A stretch of DNA of 64,000 nt from Polytrichum commune (GCA_950295325.1 OX485804.1:40114001-40178000), one strand, 5' to 3'; shown: positions 1-13,108, counted from the first letter of the stretch. The notes: a model not told the origin generated them from the sequence alone. Translations and numbers: made by a program.

Positions 1-1579
1 ATAGTTTAGGGTCATCTTGGACCAAGGTGTCGTATACATGGAGCTCGGGAAGCTTGTACTTTACACATAACCATTAAAAATAATCGCAACCCATAAATCT
101 CTGACTCCTTAAGCTGTAAAGGACACTACAATGGTTCATTTACAAAGATGCCAATTCTTAACTTATCCATCCATTAAATTTGGCAATTAGCTTCACTGCA
201 GTGCAACTTGCACCATCCTCTTGCCACTTGCCCAATTTTCGAGTGGGCCGGATTCTGGTGAAAAAGGAGAATAAAAGCTGTTTTTGAAACTCTGGCTATG
301 GCCCACCCATTGCTTTTATAAGTCTATTTAAAGTCAACAACAAATAACATAAGTTCCACCTTGGTTACACGCACTCATGTAGAGAACGTCAAAGTCAACA
401 ACAAATGATGTGATTAACTATACATATCTTGGTTAATTTGAATATACTTTTCATGCCAAATGCCAATGTATGTAAATAGGAAATTGTTTAAGATGTAGTC
501 CTCTAGAATAGGGCAAAATATCTTATACTTACTCATGTGGAAAGGAATATTGGTAGGAGCAACTTCATTGCTTGGCCTCATGTTGTACCGACACGTGATG
601 CTCGCGCACATAAATTACGAATTGGTGAGCTTTGAAAAACGATACTATTATGTATAGTTTATTTCACTAGCAAGTTTAAAGTTTAGCCCAATGATTTTTT
701 GCTTAAAAGAAATGGGCCTATTTGTTGGCACTAGGCTCATTGATGGGCTAGCTTTTGAGGCACTTTGAGTGAGGTTGAAGGAGACCCAACTAGCGATGTA
801 GGATGACTTTGTAATGCAAATCCAACAAAATGTCTTACAATGTATACATATGTAGTTATGTTATGGTGATGTGGAGCTAGCTTGTGGCTCCCACTTCCTG
901 ATTTTTTGATTTAAACGTGGCTAACACAATGCAAAGAACATAAAAGAAATTGGCTACATGTAGGAATAAGTGTGTTTAAAAAATCGTTCCGTGGGGGAAG
1001 TGACCCTCGATCTTTTGGCCCTACATTCTACAATGTGGAATAGTTTGCAAAATGACATAAGCACAACCCATCCACCACCCAAACAAGAGTAGTAATCTAA
1101 GCATTTGACATGTGTTGGCATCGTCCTCCAATGGCTCCATCCAAATATATCCAATGTACCTTATACAAATGGTCATGAAGGAGCTACACCTTCAAGCATG
1201 CCACATATGGTTCAAAGTTTGACGCCAAACTCTTAAAGTATAAAGTTGTGGCATGCTTAGTCATGTTCCAAAAACTGAGTGTAGGATTAGTACATTAGGT
1301 ACCTCTCATAGAACAAGAACCACACCGATCCTTTGTTTTCCAAACCATCACTTAGTTGTTGGCATGGCTTCTGCAACATCCACTACCACTGCATTTAGAA
1401 ACTACCTACATCAACATACATCAAAATGCACCTACTCTTTACCTCCATAGCAAATATTCTAAGCTCTCCAATCGAATATCACTACTCAACAAGGGAATGT
1501 GTTCAAGGTGTAAAACTCTTGCTCAAACATATGAATTACTGAGTTTGGGTGGGTTGTGAGCTAGTTCCTCAACTTGCTC
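1..1579. other. Gene-free AT-rich intergenic DNA
   Basis: Short open frames exist on both strands, but none exceeds about 70 codons, carries a recognisable motif or lies next to a plausible splice partner. I see no RNA gene, long tandem repeat or clear inverted repeat here. The base composition is like the other intergenic stretches in the window. Confidence 0.6.
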
Positions 1580-2716
1580 TTAAAACAATGAGGCGGTGAT
1601 TGCTCTCTCAACTTCCATACTATCCAACACTTGGGTGTGAACAATCTCAACAACTTCCATGGACTTGGATATCTTTGCTAAGATGAGCGTATTGCTAGAA
1701 AGGTTGCACCAAAGCCATGACATTAAGTTCTTGGTTGTGGGTAAAGACATGGTAGCTTGAGCATTTGATATCATGTTGATTTTAAAAAACGAGTTTTTGA
1801 GCTTAAGGTTGAGGATATCAAGGGGTGGAGGCACCCACTCCTCAACATCCTTAGTCTTAGTGTTCACATGTACCCACAACTTCTTTGTTGTCCTATAGAA
1901 TATTTTTAATGTTCAAGTATGCCCACGACACGTAGCCTCCATTATACCAGTCAACCAATACTAGGGGTAGCATATGTCAAAAACGCACATCACCTCCTCT
2001 TTAAGGTGTTTTACTACACATGTTATTTGCCGAACTGCACCTTGTCAATGATTACCTCAAATTTAATCTTGTTCACCGCTTCCCATTATCATGGGAATTT
2101 TACAAATCTCATCGTAGCCACGTGGAATACACCTGCAACCTTAAAAACCAAGCCGTCCTCCTCACAATTGTAGCGAAACAACCAATTTTGCTTGATTACC
2201 ATGGATTTGTCATTTGCTTTGATTTAAAGGTGTTGAAGTCATTTTCATGGAAAATAAATGATGGATCTAGATACAATGGATATAGATCACTTTGGCATAT
2301 TTGTACTGGATAATAGAGATCTACAATGTAGTATGTTACATTATGTGCAAATTTGATGAGGGAATTCACATGATGTAACATTGACATCAATCAGAGAAGG
2401 GTGATCATTTTTTGCCAATCTAGGAGCATGGAAAGTTTTTATTTGTTATTGATTTGCGTCCATTATCATTCATCACTAAGGGTTTATATTCTTCAAGTAC
2501 CCTCTTTGTAGGCCGACGCATAAACATCCAACAATTCATAACATTTCTAAGGATCTTGTTACCTTTGGATTTCAAACAAACGGCAAGCTTTTGGAACTTT
2601 AGGGTGTGTTTGGAGAGGAGGTGAATTATAGTATTGGAATTGATAGCACCAGTACCCAAAGAGGGTTGAGAAAACCACCAAAGAACCATCAAGCAGGGCG
2701 CCAATGCCAACATCAA
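1580..2716 (-). pseudogene. Decayed hAT-type transposase (relic 1)
   Basis: Two minus-strand fragments resemble the same plant hAT transposase family as the relic at 44.5-45.9 kb. The fragment at 2420-2716 contains KFQKLAVCLKSKGNKILRNV, close to the LEFQKLA..ETKGNKILRNVKTRW region of that family, followed by KRVLEEYKPLVM. The fragment at 1580-1879 contains EIVHTQVLDSMEVERAI, which resembles the C-terminal VQVLGSVEDERTFS motif of the hAT dimerisation region. Order and strand agree (central region upstream, C-terminus downstream). Stops and frameshifts separate the pieces, and I could not follow the roughly 500 bases between them. No terminal repeats were found. The family match is from memory of the motif, so the exact clade is uncertain. 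Confidence 0.5.
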
Positions 2717-3941
2717 GACAACTAGGCCACCTTAGGTTGCATTATGATAACTGAATTTTATTAGAAGGATCTAAGTTGTTTACCCTATGACATGAAACTT
2801 AAAATGGACTAATTAGGCATTTAATAAGACTATCTAGATCCATTTTGCTTGAACCCATAACTTTTGAACCTTAATCTTAGTATATTTGTGATTCAAATGT
2901 AAGCACTAACTCACCCTTGCCTACTCTAGCTCACACAAGGCTATTATGCTTCCAATTTTCACATATGGTCCTGAAATTTGAGGAAGAGACTGAAAAACCT
3001 CCCATTGGAAGGTTTTTGAGAAGGGCATGAAGATACATATGATGTCTCACATCCAACTTGTATGTTCTTCGACAACCTATCATATTTTTTTCCAGCTAAA
3101 TTTAGATAACTTCTAGTTTGAATATTTGTTCTTAAGTTCACTTTGAATATTCAACAACGGCTTGCCACCTACCCTCCTCTTGGTTAGTCAATCAAGCAAC
3201 CTCATTTTCCCGACACTTGGCCGAACAAGAATTCTAACATGTAGAAGGCATCATGGGGTCTATCTCATTGGGAAACCTATGACAACCCAACAACATTAAA
3301 AAAATCACATTAGATGATATAAAAAAGGTTTTTCTTCCTAAAATGTGAAATTCTTTCCATCTCTCAGGGAAGTAAGTAGATTACCTCCACTTCAAGAAAT
3401 TTTCTCAAATATAAATGTAAATTGTATTTGAAGTAAACGTTGACACCACTTGAATGCAAGGTTGTCTTTGCTTACCACACCACGGATCATAGACTTGCAG
3501 TTTAAATTGGATGGTGGTCGACTATCCCTATCTCTAGAAATTATAGACTATGGCACTTTTATTCTTACAATACACTTGCAAACGAGGCATACTTTGTATT
3601 GGATTGTCCCCTATATAGCCCCGTTAGAAATAAGTTTCCATCAATATTTGAGAATGTAGTTTTAGGGAGCCATAAGTCTTTCTTTCAATCGGATCATCAA
3701 GTTGACATCAGTCTCTATCTCATGAAGGCTATTGCACTTTGCCACTCCAAGATATTATCCAGTTTGAAATCATCATGATGTACTTTCAATCTCATTAGCC
3801 TTTTGGATTCCTGGACTCTTAAATCAATTTAAATTTATTTCATTGTATCATATATAGATTTTTGTTTTCTTCTATTTTCATTGCATTTATCAGTCACTGC
3901 AGGTGAGCCATTGTGGCTTGCTTGTTGGAACTTCACCCCAC
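2717..3941. other. Gene-free intergenic DNA
   Basis: Only short frames without motifs. Nothing recognisable apart from ordinary AT-rich sequence leading up to the TAA-flanked element that starts at 3945. Confidence 0.55.
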
Positions 3942-4323
3942 TAAGGGCCAAGTTCCATGTATCGGTCCTGGTCCATTTTTTAAGTGCGTGAGAAACGGGT
4001 GACATCATCAAAAAAAGGTGATGTCACCCATTTAATGAAAGGGTACTTCTATGTGGGGTGCTGGTTTATTCCGATTTCTTACTTTCTCACCAAATTTGGT
4101 GAGTGATAAAATATCACATTTTATAAAGGTGATTGGTAATGAAGGTCATGATCATTTAACTTTCGATATTTGATTTACACATGAATTTCTATACATTTAT
4201 TGAATGAATTCCAAAGTATGTGTTCTTGATGTCCATAGGTTGTTTATAAGTGATTTTTGATACATTTGAATAGTATTTGATTTTTTATTTATAAACCCGA
4301 CATTTATGATCACATTGCATTGT

Positions 4324-4491
<168 letters not shown>

Positions 4492-4946
4492 CATTAAGAT
4501 CCAAATTCTTGAAAACATCATGAAAATTCTTGAAAACAACACGAGTTCACTTTAGTTCACGATGAGGACTCCGACAATATAACATACAATCATCTTCTAT
4601 CTCTTCCTTCCTTTTGATTTCCTTCCTTTTCATTTGAATAGTAACTAAACGATTGTTAATGCATTGTAATAAACTCAAGAGAGTTATAATCAACGCTAAT
4701 ATTACATCACACTTGCAAAATCTCATGCACGTGATTGATGTGTACCTTGCCTTTTTCCCAAAAATATCACTTTACCACAAGGAGCCCTAGGAGACCCCTA
4801 AAAAGAAAGGACTTGAAGAACAATATGGCCTTTAGTACCCAAGGTGACCGGCCGGTCCAGTCACCGGAGCTCTCTAACCAACACGTGTCTTTTTCTTGAC
4901 CGTTAGGAAGGCTTGTCCTTGCACAACGTACAATGTGGGGTATTGG

Positions 4947-6807
4947 TGTGAGGCCAAACCCCCCACCCTTAAGCGTCCGTAGTCCGAGTAGTGGGTTTGG
5001 GCTCACATTCCTCCGCGGTATTGGATTTGGATTTGGATGAGTCCATAGTGCAATGTTCACCCTTCAAGTGGTCTTGGATTTAATTGGTGTCTCCATACCG
5101 TACATAAGCCTTTAAGTATTAAGAAATACTTATGTGACTTATGTCAATCTCTCCCTCGCACCTTTGGTCTTTGCTTCCTTTGTCTTGCCATCGCGAGAGT
5201 GCTCCACATTCTCCATTAATTTGTGCACGTGGTTTATTTTTAAAGAGAGGATGCAAGTGTTAAAAAAACACTATTCTCTATAGTCAATCTCAAATACATT
5301 TACTTGTGAAAGCCACACATAACACTAACTAGCATAATGTAACTAACTACTTGTCTATGAGCTAATTAGGTAGGCTATCTACTAAGCTCCTTCATGAACC
5401 CATCTCTTTACTTTCTAATTACATAAACCTAGCTCCTTCATAAACCCAGCTCCTTCATAAACCCAGCTTCTTAGCTTCTAACTAAACAAACCCAGCTCCT
5501 TCATAAACCCAGCTCCTTCATGAACCCAGCTCCTTAGCTTCTAACTAAACAAACCCAGGTCCTTCATAAACCCAGCTCTTTCATGAACCCACAACTTTGT
5601 AGTTGTAATCCCCAACTACCTCACTAATTATTCAAGCCCTTAACTAATCTTCCTACCTAATTTCCCTAATTCTACTAACAACCCCTTTCTAATCACACAA
5701 TTCTTCTCTAATCCTAAAATCCTAAAATCCTAGAGAGGAGAGGGGGAGAGAGAATTTCCTAACTTCACTAAGACTAACTAATCCACACAAGTATATTTTT
5801 GCACTCATCACAACATCAAGTGCTCAACTCTTAAACATGGAACTTGCAACCACGTGTATTCAAAACATGAACTTAAAGTACCACAAATTGGAATCATGAA
5901 TTAACTTTAAAATCCTTCACGTCAACACTAATTCTACCAAGAGGTCAAGCCCTCTTCAAGGCTAACAAGCCTTGGCTCTCAAACTAAAAACTAAGCACAC
6001 ACATGTGCTCCAATATGGCTTCCCACACCCACACTTATAACTCGTGGGGTGCCTTGGAGCACAAAGGAAAGAGAGGATGAGTGAGGGAAGAATGAGGGAT
6101 TATATAGTAAGCTTGAGGGGGTGAGCACCCTCAAGGCTCACGATAAGCCCTTGAGATTTCCTCCTACTTAGTAGGCGCCAATCCTATCTTCTAAGTCTTC
6201 CTCCCTCAAATGATCAACAAGGATCCTAATTCGAACATTTAACTAGCCTTGGCTTTCTACCTACCACACTTTACCAAACTTGGGATGCTTCAACCCAAAT
6301 TTAGCCTCCTTCGCTTTCCGCCGCCATAACTTTCTCCCCTTACTTTCCCAAATCGTCGCTCACCACTTAATTCAAACCACGATGCTTAACTCGTGATTTG
6401 ATTGGTGCTTTGAGAATTTGCTTATCCTCCACCTTGCATTCTTCCTTGGGCCTTCCCCATTAAGTGGCCATGATGAGGTGGTCCACTTGTGCGCTCCATG
6501 TGATCCTCCATTCATCCCAATTCGAATGCACTTGCCTCTTGAGTCACTTTGGTTGTCTCCATCCATTTGTACTAGCCTACTCACTAACTACTCAATCCAA
6601 GTTCTCCTTACCTATCCTCATTCACTCAAATCCTTCCGAAGGTAAAAACACAATAACAACTCACATCCTAGCCTCTTACAACATGGTACTTCTAAGGCTA
6701 ACATTTCACTCTTTTTATATTTTTGTGAAGTAACATGCTACTTCAAAGTGCATCAACTAACGTTTCAAGGGTCTAAGACTAAATGTGGGCACCCTTTTGG
6801 GCTCACA
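4947..6807 (-). repeat. 3' LTR of the Ty3/Gypsy element
   Basis: It begins TGTGAGG and ends GGCTCACA on the plus strand, giving the usual TG...CA ends within a 6-bp inverted terminal repeat (TGTGAG/CTCACA). It matches the other LTR at a constant offset of 9,071 bases. I saw one difference near 5031 (T here, C in the partner) and one near 6508 (C here, T in the partner). The outer flank is ATTGG. It contains a short-unit tandem repeat and a minus-strand TATATAA. Confidence 0.97.
5385..5600. repeat. Short-unit tandem repeat inside the 3' LTR
   Basis: A unit of about 17 bp, AGCTCCTTCATAAACCC, recurs several times, alternating with AGCTTCTTAGCTTCTAACT spacers. The same array is in the other LTR at about 14456-14671, so it is part of the element and was copied during retrotransposition. 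Confidence 0.8.
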
Positions 6808-6868
6808 TAATTGGCGACCATCGGGGGATGAATCCAAACATCTCTTGCTCCAAGGGTAAGTTGCCTAG
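6808..6868. other. Inner edge of the 3' LTR without a clear polypurine tract
   Basis: In element orientation a polypurine tract should end at 6808. Instead the minus strand reads ATCCCCCGATGGTCGCCAATTA, cut here as a pyrimidine-rich run. The only purine stretch, GGAGCAAGAGA, is about 33 bases away. On the plus strand this edge reads TAATTGGCGACCATCGGGGG, which looks like a primer-binding site. Confidence 0.5.
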
Positions 6869-9031
6869 TCAAGCTCGGTACTCCTTACATCTACTTCCGG
6901 ATGTACGGGTAGGAAAGAGCTCACCATTCAACGTTTCTAATTGAATTGAATTATTAGGAAAGACCTCATAGACAAGGTAAGGTCCTAACCATACCGCATC
7001 GAATTTCGCCGGAAATTCAAGCTTTCGTGCGTCTTGAATCATGACCATCATTCCCGGTGTTAGGGCCCTTCTCTTATGTCGTTTGTCGAAAGTAATCTTT
7101 CTCCTTCTTTGGATTGCCTCAATATGTTGAGCCGCCATTCTCCTCCCTTCGTCAAGTGCTTCCAAATCGGTGAGTCGATTTCGTAAGGATTGACTTTCGG
7201 TAAGTCTCGTACTCACGGCCACCCTAAGTGACTCGACTTCATATTCGATTGGTAGTGTCGCTTCAAGACCATAGACTAAGGAAAATGGTGTAGCACGCGT
7301 AGTTACCTTATAGGTTGTACGGTATGCCCAAAGTGCCGCCGTTAGTTTCGTATCCCAATCCCGCTTCGAGTCTATAACCGTCTTGCGTAGTATACTCACC
7401 AAAATTCCGTTAACCCTTTCCGTTTGTCCATTGGTTTGTGGGTGGTAGGGAGTAGTCTTCCGGTGATCAATTTTAAATTTCTCTGTCATCTCTCGAATCA
7501 AGTCATTCAAAAAGTGAGTACCCCTATCGCTTACTAGGATCTTCGGCACCCCGAACCGCGAAATTATGTTTTCGTACATAAATGTTGCCGCGTGTTCCGC
7601 CGTGTCGGTCTTCACCGCTTTGGCTTCCGCCCACTTGGTGAGGTACTCGGTTGCCACCACAATATATTTCATTCCTTTTGAAGATTGGGGATGGACCTCA
7701 CCCACATAGTCGATGCCCCATTTTTCGAAAGGAATTAAGGGTAATGATACATGTAAAGGCATCTCCATTCTAAGGTCGTCTCGGGCATACCGTTGGCAAG
7801 CGTCGCATTTCCTTATATAGTCATGGGCGTCCTTAAATAGTGTAGGCCAAAAGTAGCCCGCTCTAAGTATTTTTTGCCCGGTGAGTTGACCCGAGAAGTG
7901 ACCGCCGCAAGCGCTATCGTGGCAAGCGATTAAAATCGCTTCAACCTCCGTTTTTGACACGCATCGTCGTAAAATACCATCGGACCCCCTTCTAAACAAC
8001 CTATGGCCCACTACAACAAATTGCCTACTATTTACCCTCACCTTCCTTCTCTCTTCTTTTGTCCACTCTTTGGGCAACTTGTGGGTTGTTAGAAATTCCA
8101 CTATGCCCGCATACCACTCCGGTGTAGAAGTGACCACAAAGAGGCTATCATCTACTAACATATCATTTACCGGATTTTTTCCTATCTCCTCCGACAACCT
8201 AGACAAGTGGTCCGCTTGTAAATGCATACGACCCGGTTTATATTCCACCGTGTAGTCGAATTCTTCTAATAACAAAACCCACCTAGCTAACCTACCACTT
8301 AACTCCGCCTTGTTAATTAGATACTTGATAGCCATGTGGTCAACAAAAAATACAACCGGGTTGCACATGAGGTAATGCCTAAACTTTTTAACGGAAAACA
8401 CCATGGCTAGGCACTCCCTCTCCGTTGTAGAGTAGTTTCTTTCGGCGGGGGTCAATTGCTTACTCGCATAAGCTATAGGTTGATCCTTCTCTTTTTCTCC
8501 CGTTGCTTGACAAAGCGCACTCCCTATTGCCACATTACTAGCATCACAATAGACGTGAAAAGGTTTACCCCAATTGGGTGGTATCAACACCGGATAGGTG
8601 CTCAACCTATCCCGCAATTCCTCAAAGGCTTTTTGACAAGCATCCGTCCACTCGAATTTGACATCCTTTTTGAGCAAATGGGTAATGGGCACCGCTATCT
8701 TTGAAAAATTAGGAATAAGTTCCCGGTACCATTCCACATGTCCTAACAACTTAGAGATCCCCTTGGAATTGGTTGGAGTTGCCAAGTCGCTTATGGCCGC
8801 AATCTTATCCGGATCGGGTTCTCTACCTTTCTCACTAACAACATAACCCAACAACACTCCCTTATTCACTCCCAAAAATGTCTTATCCGGGTTCAATGCT
8901 AACCTCATCTTCCTACACCTAACCAATGCCTCCCTAACACAATGTAGGTGATCATCCACATTACTTTGTGTGCTAAAATCGTCCACAAAGACGGTCATGG
9001 ATTTGAACAACAAGTCGGTGAAGATATACAT
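6869..9031 (-). pseudogene. Second half of reverse transcriptase, RNase H and integrase
   Basis: This 720-codon segment continues the same frame. FVDD at residues 15-18 is the polymerase active site (usually YVDD). RNase H follows, with candidate catalytic residues D163, E206, D231 and D274. The integrase zinc domain has H371, H378, C409 and C412. The core has D441, D502 and E538, which leaves 35 residues between the second Asp and the Glu, the canonical D,D-35-E spacing. The C-terminus has the GPY-like WLGPYLVYEVFPN sequence and no chromodomain. All catalytic residues I can identify are intact, so the enzyme part looks functional apart from the upstream stops. It ends 61 bp before the 3' LTR. 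Confidence 0.92.
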
Positions 9032-9037
9032 TACTAA

Positions 9038-11893
9038 TCATTGGAAAGTAGCCGGGGCATTACATAACCCAAATGGCATCACTACCCACACAAAAGTACC
9101 CCAAGGTGTAGTAAAAGCCGTTTTATGGATATCTTGGAGGGCTATGGAAATTTGATTATAACCCGCATACCCATCCATAAAGGTATATCGCGAATGACCT
9201 CCAACCTCCTCAAGCAACAAGGTGATAAAAGGTAAGGGGAAGTGATCCTTTTGTGTGCACGAATTCAATTTCCTATAGTCGACACAAACCCTTAATTTCC
9301 CATTTTTTTTCTTTACTAAGACCATAGGAGAAACCCAATCCGTGATTTCCACCGGCTTGATAAACCCGGCCTTCAATAACCTTTCCAATTCCGCTTTCAC
9401 CAACAATTGCAATTGAAGATTCATCCTCCTCTCCTTTTGTCTAATTGGCCTCGCCCCCGGAATTAAAGGAATCCGGTGCTCTACCATTTCCCTAGGAATT
9501 CCCTTAAGCTCATCGTAGGACCATGCAAAAGTATCACTAAACTCATCCACCAAATTGCTATACTCCCTAACCTCTTTCTCCCCCAATTTGGAGCCCATCT
9601 TCATTTGTCGGGTTTTTCCATTCTTTAATTTCACATCCACGTACCGCCAATCCGCTTCCGACACATGTGCTTGTTCCTCTTTGTTCCGATACCAATCGGA
9701 AGGCACATTGGGGTAATCTTTCACATCTTGACCTACAACTATCCCCGTAGACGTGGTCTTGAAATGTAAAGGCTCCTCCAATTTCGATGACTCAATAATC
9801 ACATCCTCCTCTTGAGTCCCATCTACATGAATTAAACTAACCTCACCCTCTTCCACGTCATCTACCCAAGGTGTTAACCCACCGCTAACCCACTCTTCCT
9901 CGGTGAGCACCTCACATGGCTCCAACAATGAGCCCTCTCCTAAACTAACACTAGGAAATTCACTCCCTAAGCCTACTTGGTGAAATGTAACCATTACATC
10001 AACCTCGGACTCGGGGTACTCCCTTAGCCATTGGGCATAATCCCCATTATCCCCATAATTGTAAAAATTAGGACCTAGACTTCCCGAGCCCGAATCTATA
10101 ACAACCCTTTGACCTTCGGGATGGACGACTCCCACCAATGCCTTGCCAATCTCATTCTCGTTTAAGTCATCAATTTCCTTCTCCAATGGCAAATACATCT
10201 CCTTCTTCATCCATCCTTCTAATGAACCAATGGACACTATGACCCTATTACCCTCCGGACCATAAGTGATGGATGGTTTAGGTCCACCCCAATTGACCAT
10301 AGCATTCGCCATCCGCAACCAAGGCCTACCTAGCAAAATGGGGAAGGTGTCCTTGTTGGAGTGCATTTTAATGACATGGAAGGTGACCAAGTACTCCTCA
10401 CCTCCCGTAGTCATTCTACAATCCTTGATCATTCCCAAAGGCGTAGTCGAACTTTGATTTGCCATATTTATGACCAAAGGTGAAGGCCCCGTGAGTCCAA
10501 GTCCCAATTTTTTCATAGTATCCTCCGGTAGTATATTTAGACTACTCCCTCCGTCGACTAGCACATTAGGAACCACCTTATCTACTATAACAACTTCTAT
10601 TTCTATAGCTTTCACGTCTCTTCCACCTTGTGATTGGATCCTAGCGGCTATTTTAGCTTTCACCTTCCTCATCCTCTTGTGTACCGGCATTCCCTCCTTT
10701 AATGTTTTCCTTGCCGTGGGTGAAATTTCCAATAGTTGGCCGAAAGTAATATCCGCCTTGAGTGTACTAAGGTCCGCCCACAAGTCGTAGCCGGTAGATC
10801 TTTCCACCTTAGAATTACCCACTACGTCGAATTCGTCTACGGGAACCCCCGGTCCTTCCCATTCACCCACATCGCTATTATCCAAGTCATGTACCGCATT
10901 AGTCCTCTCCCTATCTTGTAAAATTATATTTTCCCTCTCCACATCCTTAGTAGCTCTTCTAGCTACCCTATCCAACTCGGAGAGATTAATCTCTTCATCC
11001 GAAGAGTAATTTCCTTGCTCTCCTATTCCTACCTCCAACGGGGCATCCCCTCTCCTAGCCCTAGTAGTTACCGCTAGTGCAGGTGCTTCTTCAACCACAC
11101 CCTTACCCTTCACTAACTCATATGTAATAGCATTGGTGTGAGGAGGCCATTGACTTTGCTCCTCTCCAATTCTCGTTGGGAGAGGAAGCATGTGATCACA
11201 TGTGGCCTCCAACACTCCATCCATGAACCTAACATCTTGGGAGTTAGATGGTCCCGGATCCGTTGGAGGGGCTTGTCTCCCGTTACTACCATTAGGTGGA
11301 ACTCCTTGTCTATTTTGTATTGGAATGTAACCGGTTGTAGTTTGCAAGCCCGCCGGTGGATGAAAAGTTTGCCTAGCATTACTATGGTCATAGTATAAGT
11401 TAGGTGGCCTAAGTTCATTGGCCGGTACTCCTTGTGGCCTAGCACCTCGCATATTATCCCTTGCTTGTTGTTGTGGATTAGCCACCGGGTAAGGGACATT
11501 AATTATTTTGTCCGGTTGTCGACACGTATCCGAGGGATGACTTCCTCCACAATTGCTACAATTAAACTCTTGACCTTCGGACCAACATTGTCCTTGAGCG
11601 TACCACCTTCCACAAAAGGGATGAAATTCCTTCTTCTCTAAATTTTGGCCACCTTGCCCTCTAGGTTGTGGTCCTCTATTGCTTCCATTTCCATAGTGAG
11701 GTGGCGCTTGACCTCGTTGATTTTGTTGAGGTGGGTTACCGTTTCCTCTTTGGTCACGGTTTTGTCCACTTCTACAAAATTGACGCGTGTGGCCCGGTTG
11801 GCCACATTGGACACACCATAATCCGGAAGAATGCCTACCCGACTCAACCGGGGGTGGAGGCCCCGGTTGTTGACTCCGGATCATTAATGACAT
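9038..11893 (-). pseudogene. Nucleocapsid, protease and first half of reverse transcriptase
   Basis: This 951-codon segment has a CCHC zinc knuckle (CX2CX4HX4C) at residues 27-40 and a second knuckle-like cluster, CSNCGGSHPSDTC, at about 110-125. The aspartic protease signature VDGGSSLNIL is near residue 447; DGG replaces the commoner DTG/DSG, as is usual in some plant Gypsy clades. Reverse transcriptase begins in the last 150 residues, with KLRVCVDYRKLN, FMDGYAGYNQI (first catalytic Asp) and MPFGLCNAPATFQ. The frame then meets TGA at 9038-9040. The usual next residue in the family is Arg, so CGA-to-TGA at a CpG fits. The linker between Gag and protease is long and low in complexity. Confidence 0.9.
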
Positions 11894-11908
11894 TTGATCC
11901 GTGAGGCT

Positions 11909-12433
11909 TTACATTTGTTTTATCATAGCCTCTTGGAATCCTAGTTGGCTAGCACCTAGTCTTCTCTCAACCTCCTCCAAGTGTGGATCCGTTCTAGGGG
12001 CCGGTAGTGCCAAAAGAGGTGCCGGTTCCCTAACCGCTAAAGGTCGGGGACCGGTGTCCACAATGGCATATGGAATTTGGTTCTCATACTTAGCGGGTTC
12101 TACCGCTACCACCCTAGGGCGTATGGGGATGAATTGTGGGATCAATTCATCCTCCCTTCTCCATAGCCTTTCGTGATCTTTATCCAAGTTTTCAATATCT
12201 CTAGCCGCACGCTTGGCATCCGCCAAGGTCAAGGGATTCCTTTCTAGAACACCCCTAATAGTTCCGGACTTAAAAAACCCTTGAATGAAAAATTGCTTTA
12301 GCGTGTCGTCGTTGAGCATGGTACCCACAAATCTAGTGCACACTAAATCAAACCTCCTAATGTAAGCCGAAATTTCTTCCTCCCTTCCTTGCTTCAATGA
12401 CGACAATGCCCTTAATGCGGTACTTTGACCCAC
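11909..12433 (-). pseudogene. Gag, C-terminal capsid part, between two stops
   Basis: Same frame as the preceding segment. It contains SLKQGREEEISAYIRRFD and an FIQGF motif, the second half of the retrotransposon Gag domain, which forms the virus-like particle shell. The start given is only the first ATG after the stop; coding resemblance begins at about 12475. It ends at TAA (11909-11911), after which the same frame continues into the nucleocapsid region. The stop is one C-to-T change from a Gln codon. Confidence 0.85.
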
Positions 12434-12475
12434 TTCCGGCCTAAATTCGTTAAGAAACTCCCTTTGTAATTGTTC

Positions 12476-13108
12476 TCATCCCCTAAAATGTCCCTCGGCA
12501 TGATCCCGATACCATTCATAGGCTTCCCCCTCTAGAGTGGTACGAAACCACACTAACCAATAACCCGGGTCGGTTATGAGGAAGCTAGCCAACCGTTCGA
12601 TATACCGTTCCATGTGCCGAGAGGGGTCCTCATCCTTGGTCCCATAAAATTTAGGGAGATGAGATGGCATATCCATCGCCGCTAAATTTTGTGGAACCAC
12701 AATTGGTAGGCCTCTTGGCCTAACCAATGGGTCTATTGGAGGTATAGGAGGTATGGGCGGAATTGGGGGTATGGGTGGTGGATCCATCCCCCGTTCCTCG
12801 GCCATGGTGACCGGTGAACTATTCAACAATCCCCTATCAACTTCTACCGGGAATTCTTCTTTAAGTGTGTAATTTTCCGAAGAAGTTTCACCACTCAATT
12901 TGGAGGGAGTGATCTCCTCTTCAAGTTGAGCTCCAAGTTCTAAGGTGTCTAGAATTGATCTAGTCCTAGGTTCGACGTTCAAACAACTCTCTATTCTAAC
13001 ATTATCTTGTTCTAATCTATCACTGATTTTAGAGGACCGCCTCTTTCGAGTAGATTTCTCTAGTTCTACTATCAAACTTGGTTTTTGTGAGCGAGTCCTA
13101 CCTTGCAT
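12476..13108 (-). pseudogene. Gag, N-terminal part, ended by an in-frame stop
   Basis: It starts at an ATG at 13108 and runs 210 residues. The first 110 or so residues are charged and look disordered. A proline-rich PPIPPIPPI run follows (about residues 111-126). Then comes the retrotransposon Gag capsid start, with LPKFYGTKDEDPSRHMERY and LEGEAYEWY, typical of plant Gypsy Gag. The frame stops with TGA at 12476-12478, and the next in-frame residues (EQLQREF) continue the same domain. A Trp codon is usual at this point in related Gag proteins, so a single G-to-A change is the simplest explanation. Confidence 0.85.

Noticed and set aside
6869-7100. Chromodomain or envelope-like frame after integrase
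   Set aside because: The frame ends soon after the GPY-like region and 61 bp before the LTR; no aromatic-cage residues or extra frame are present.
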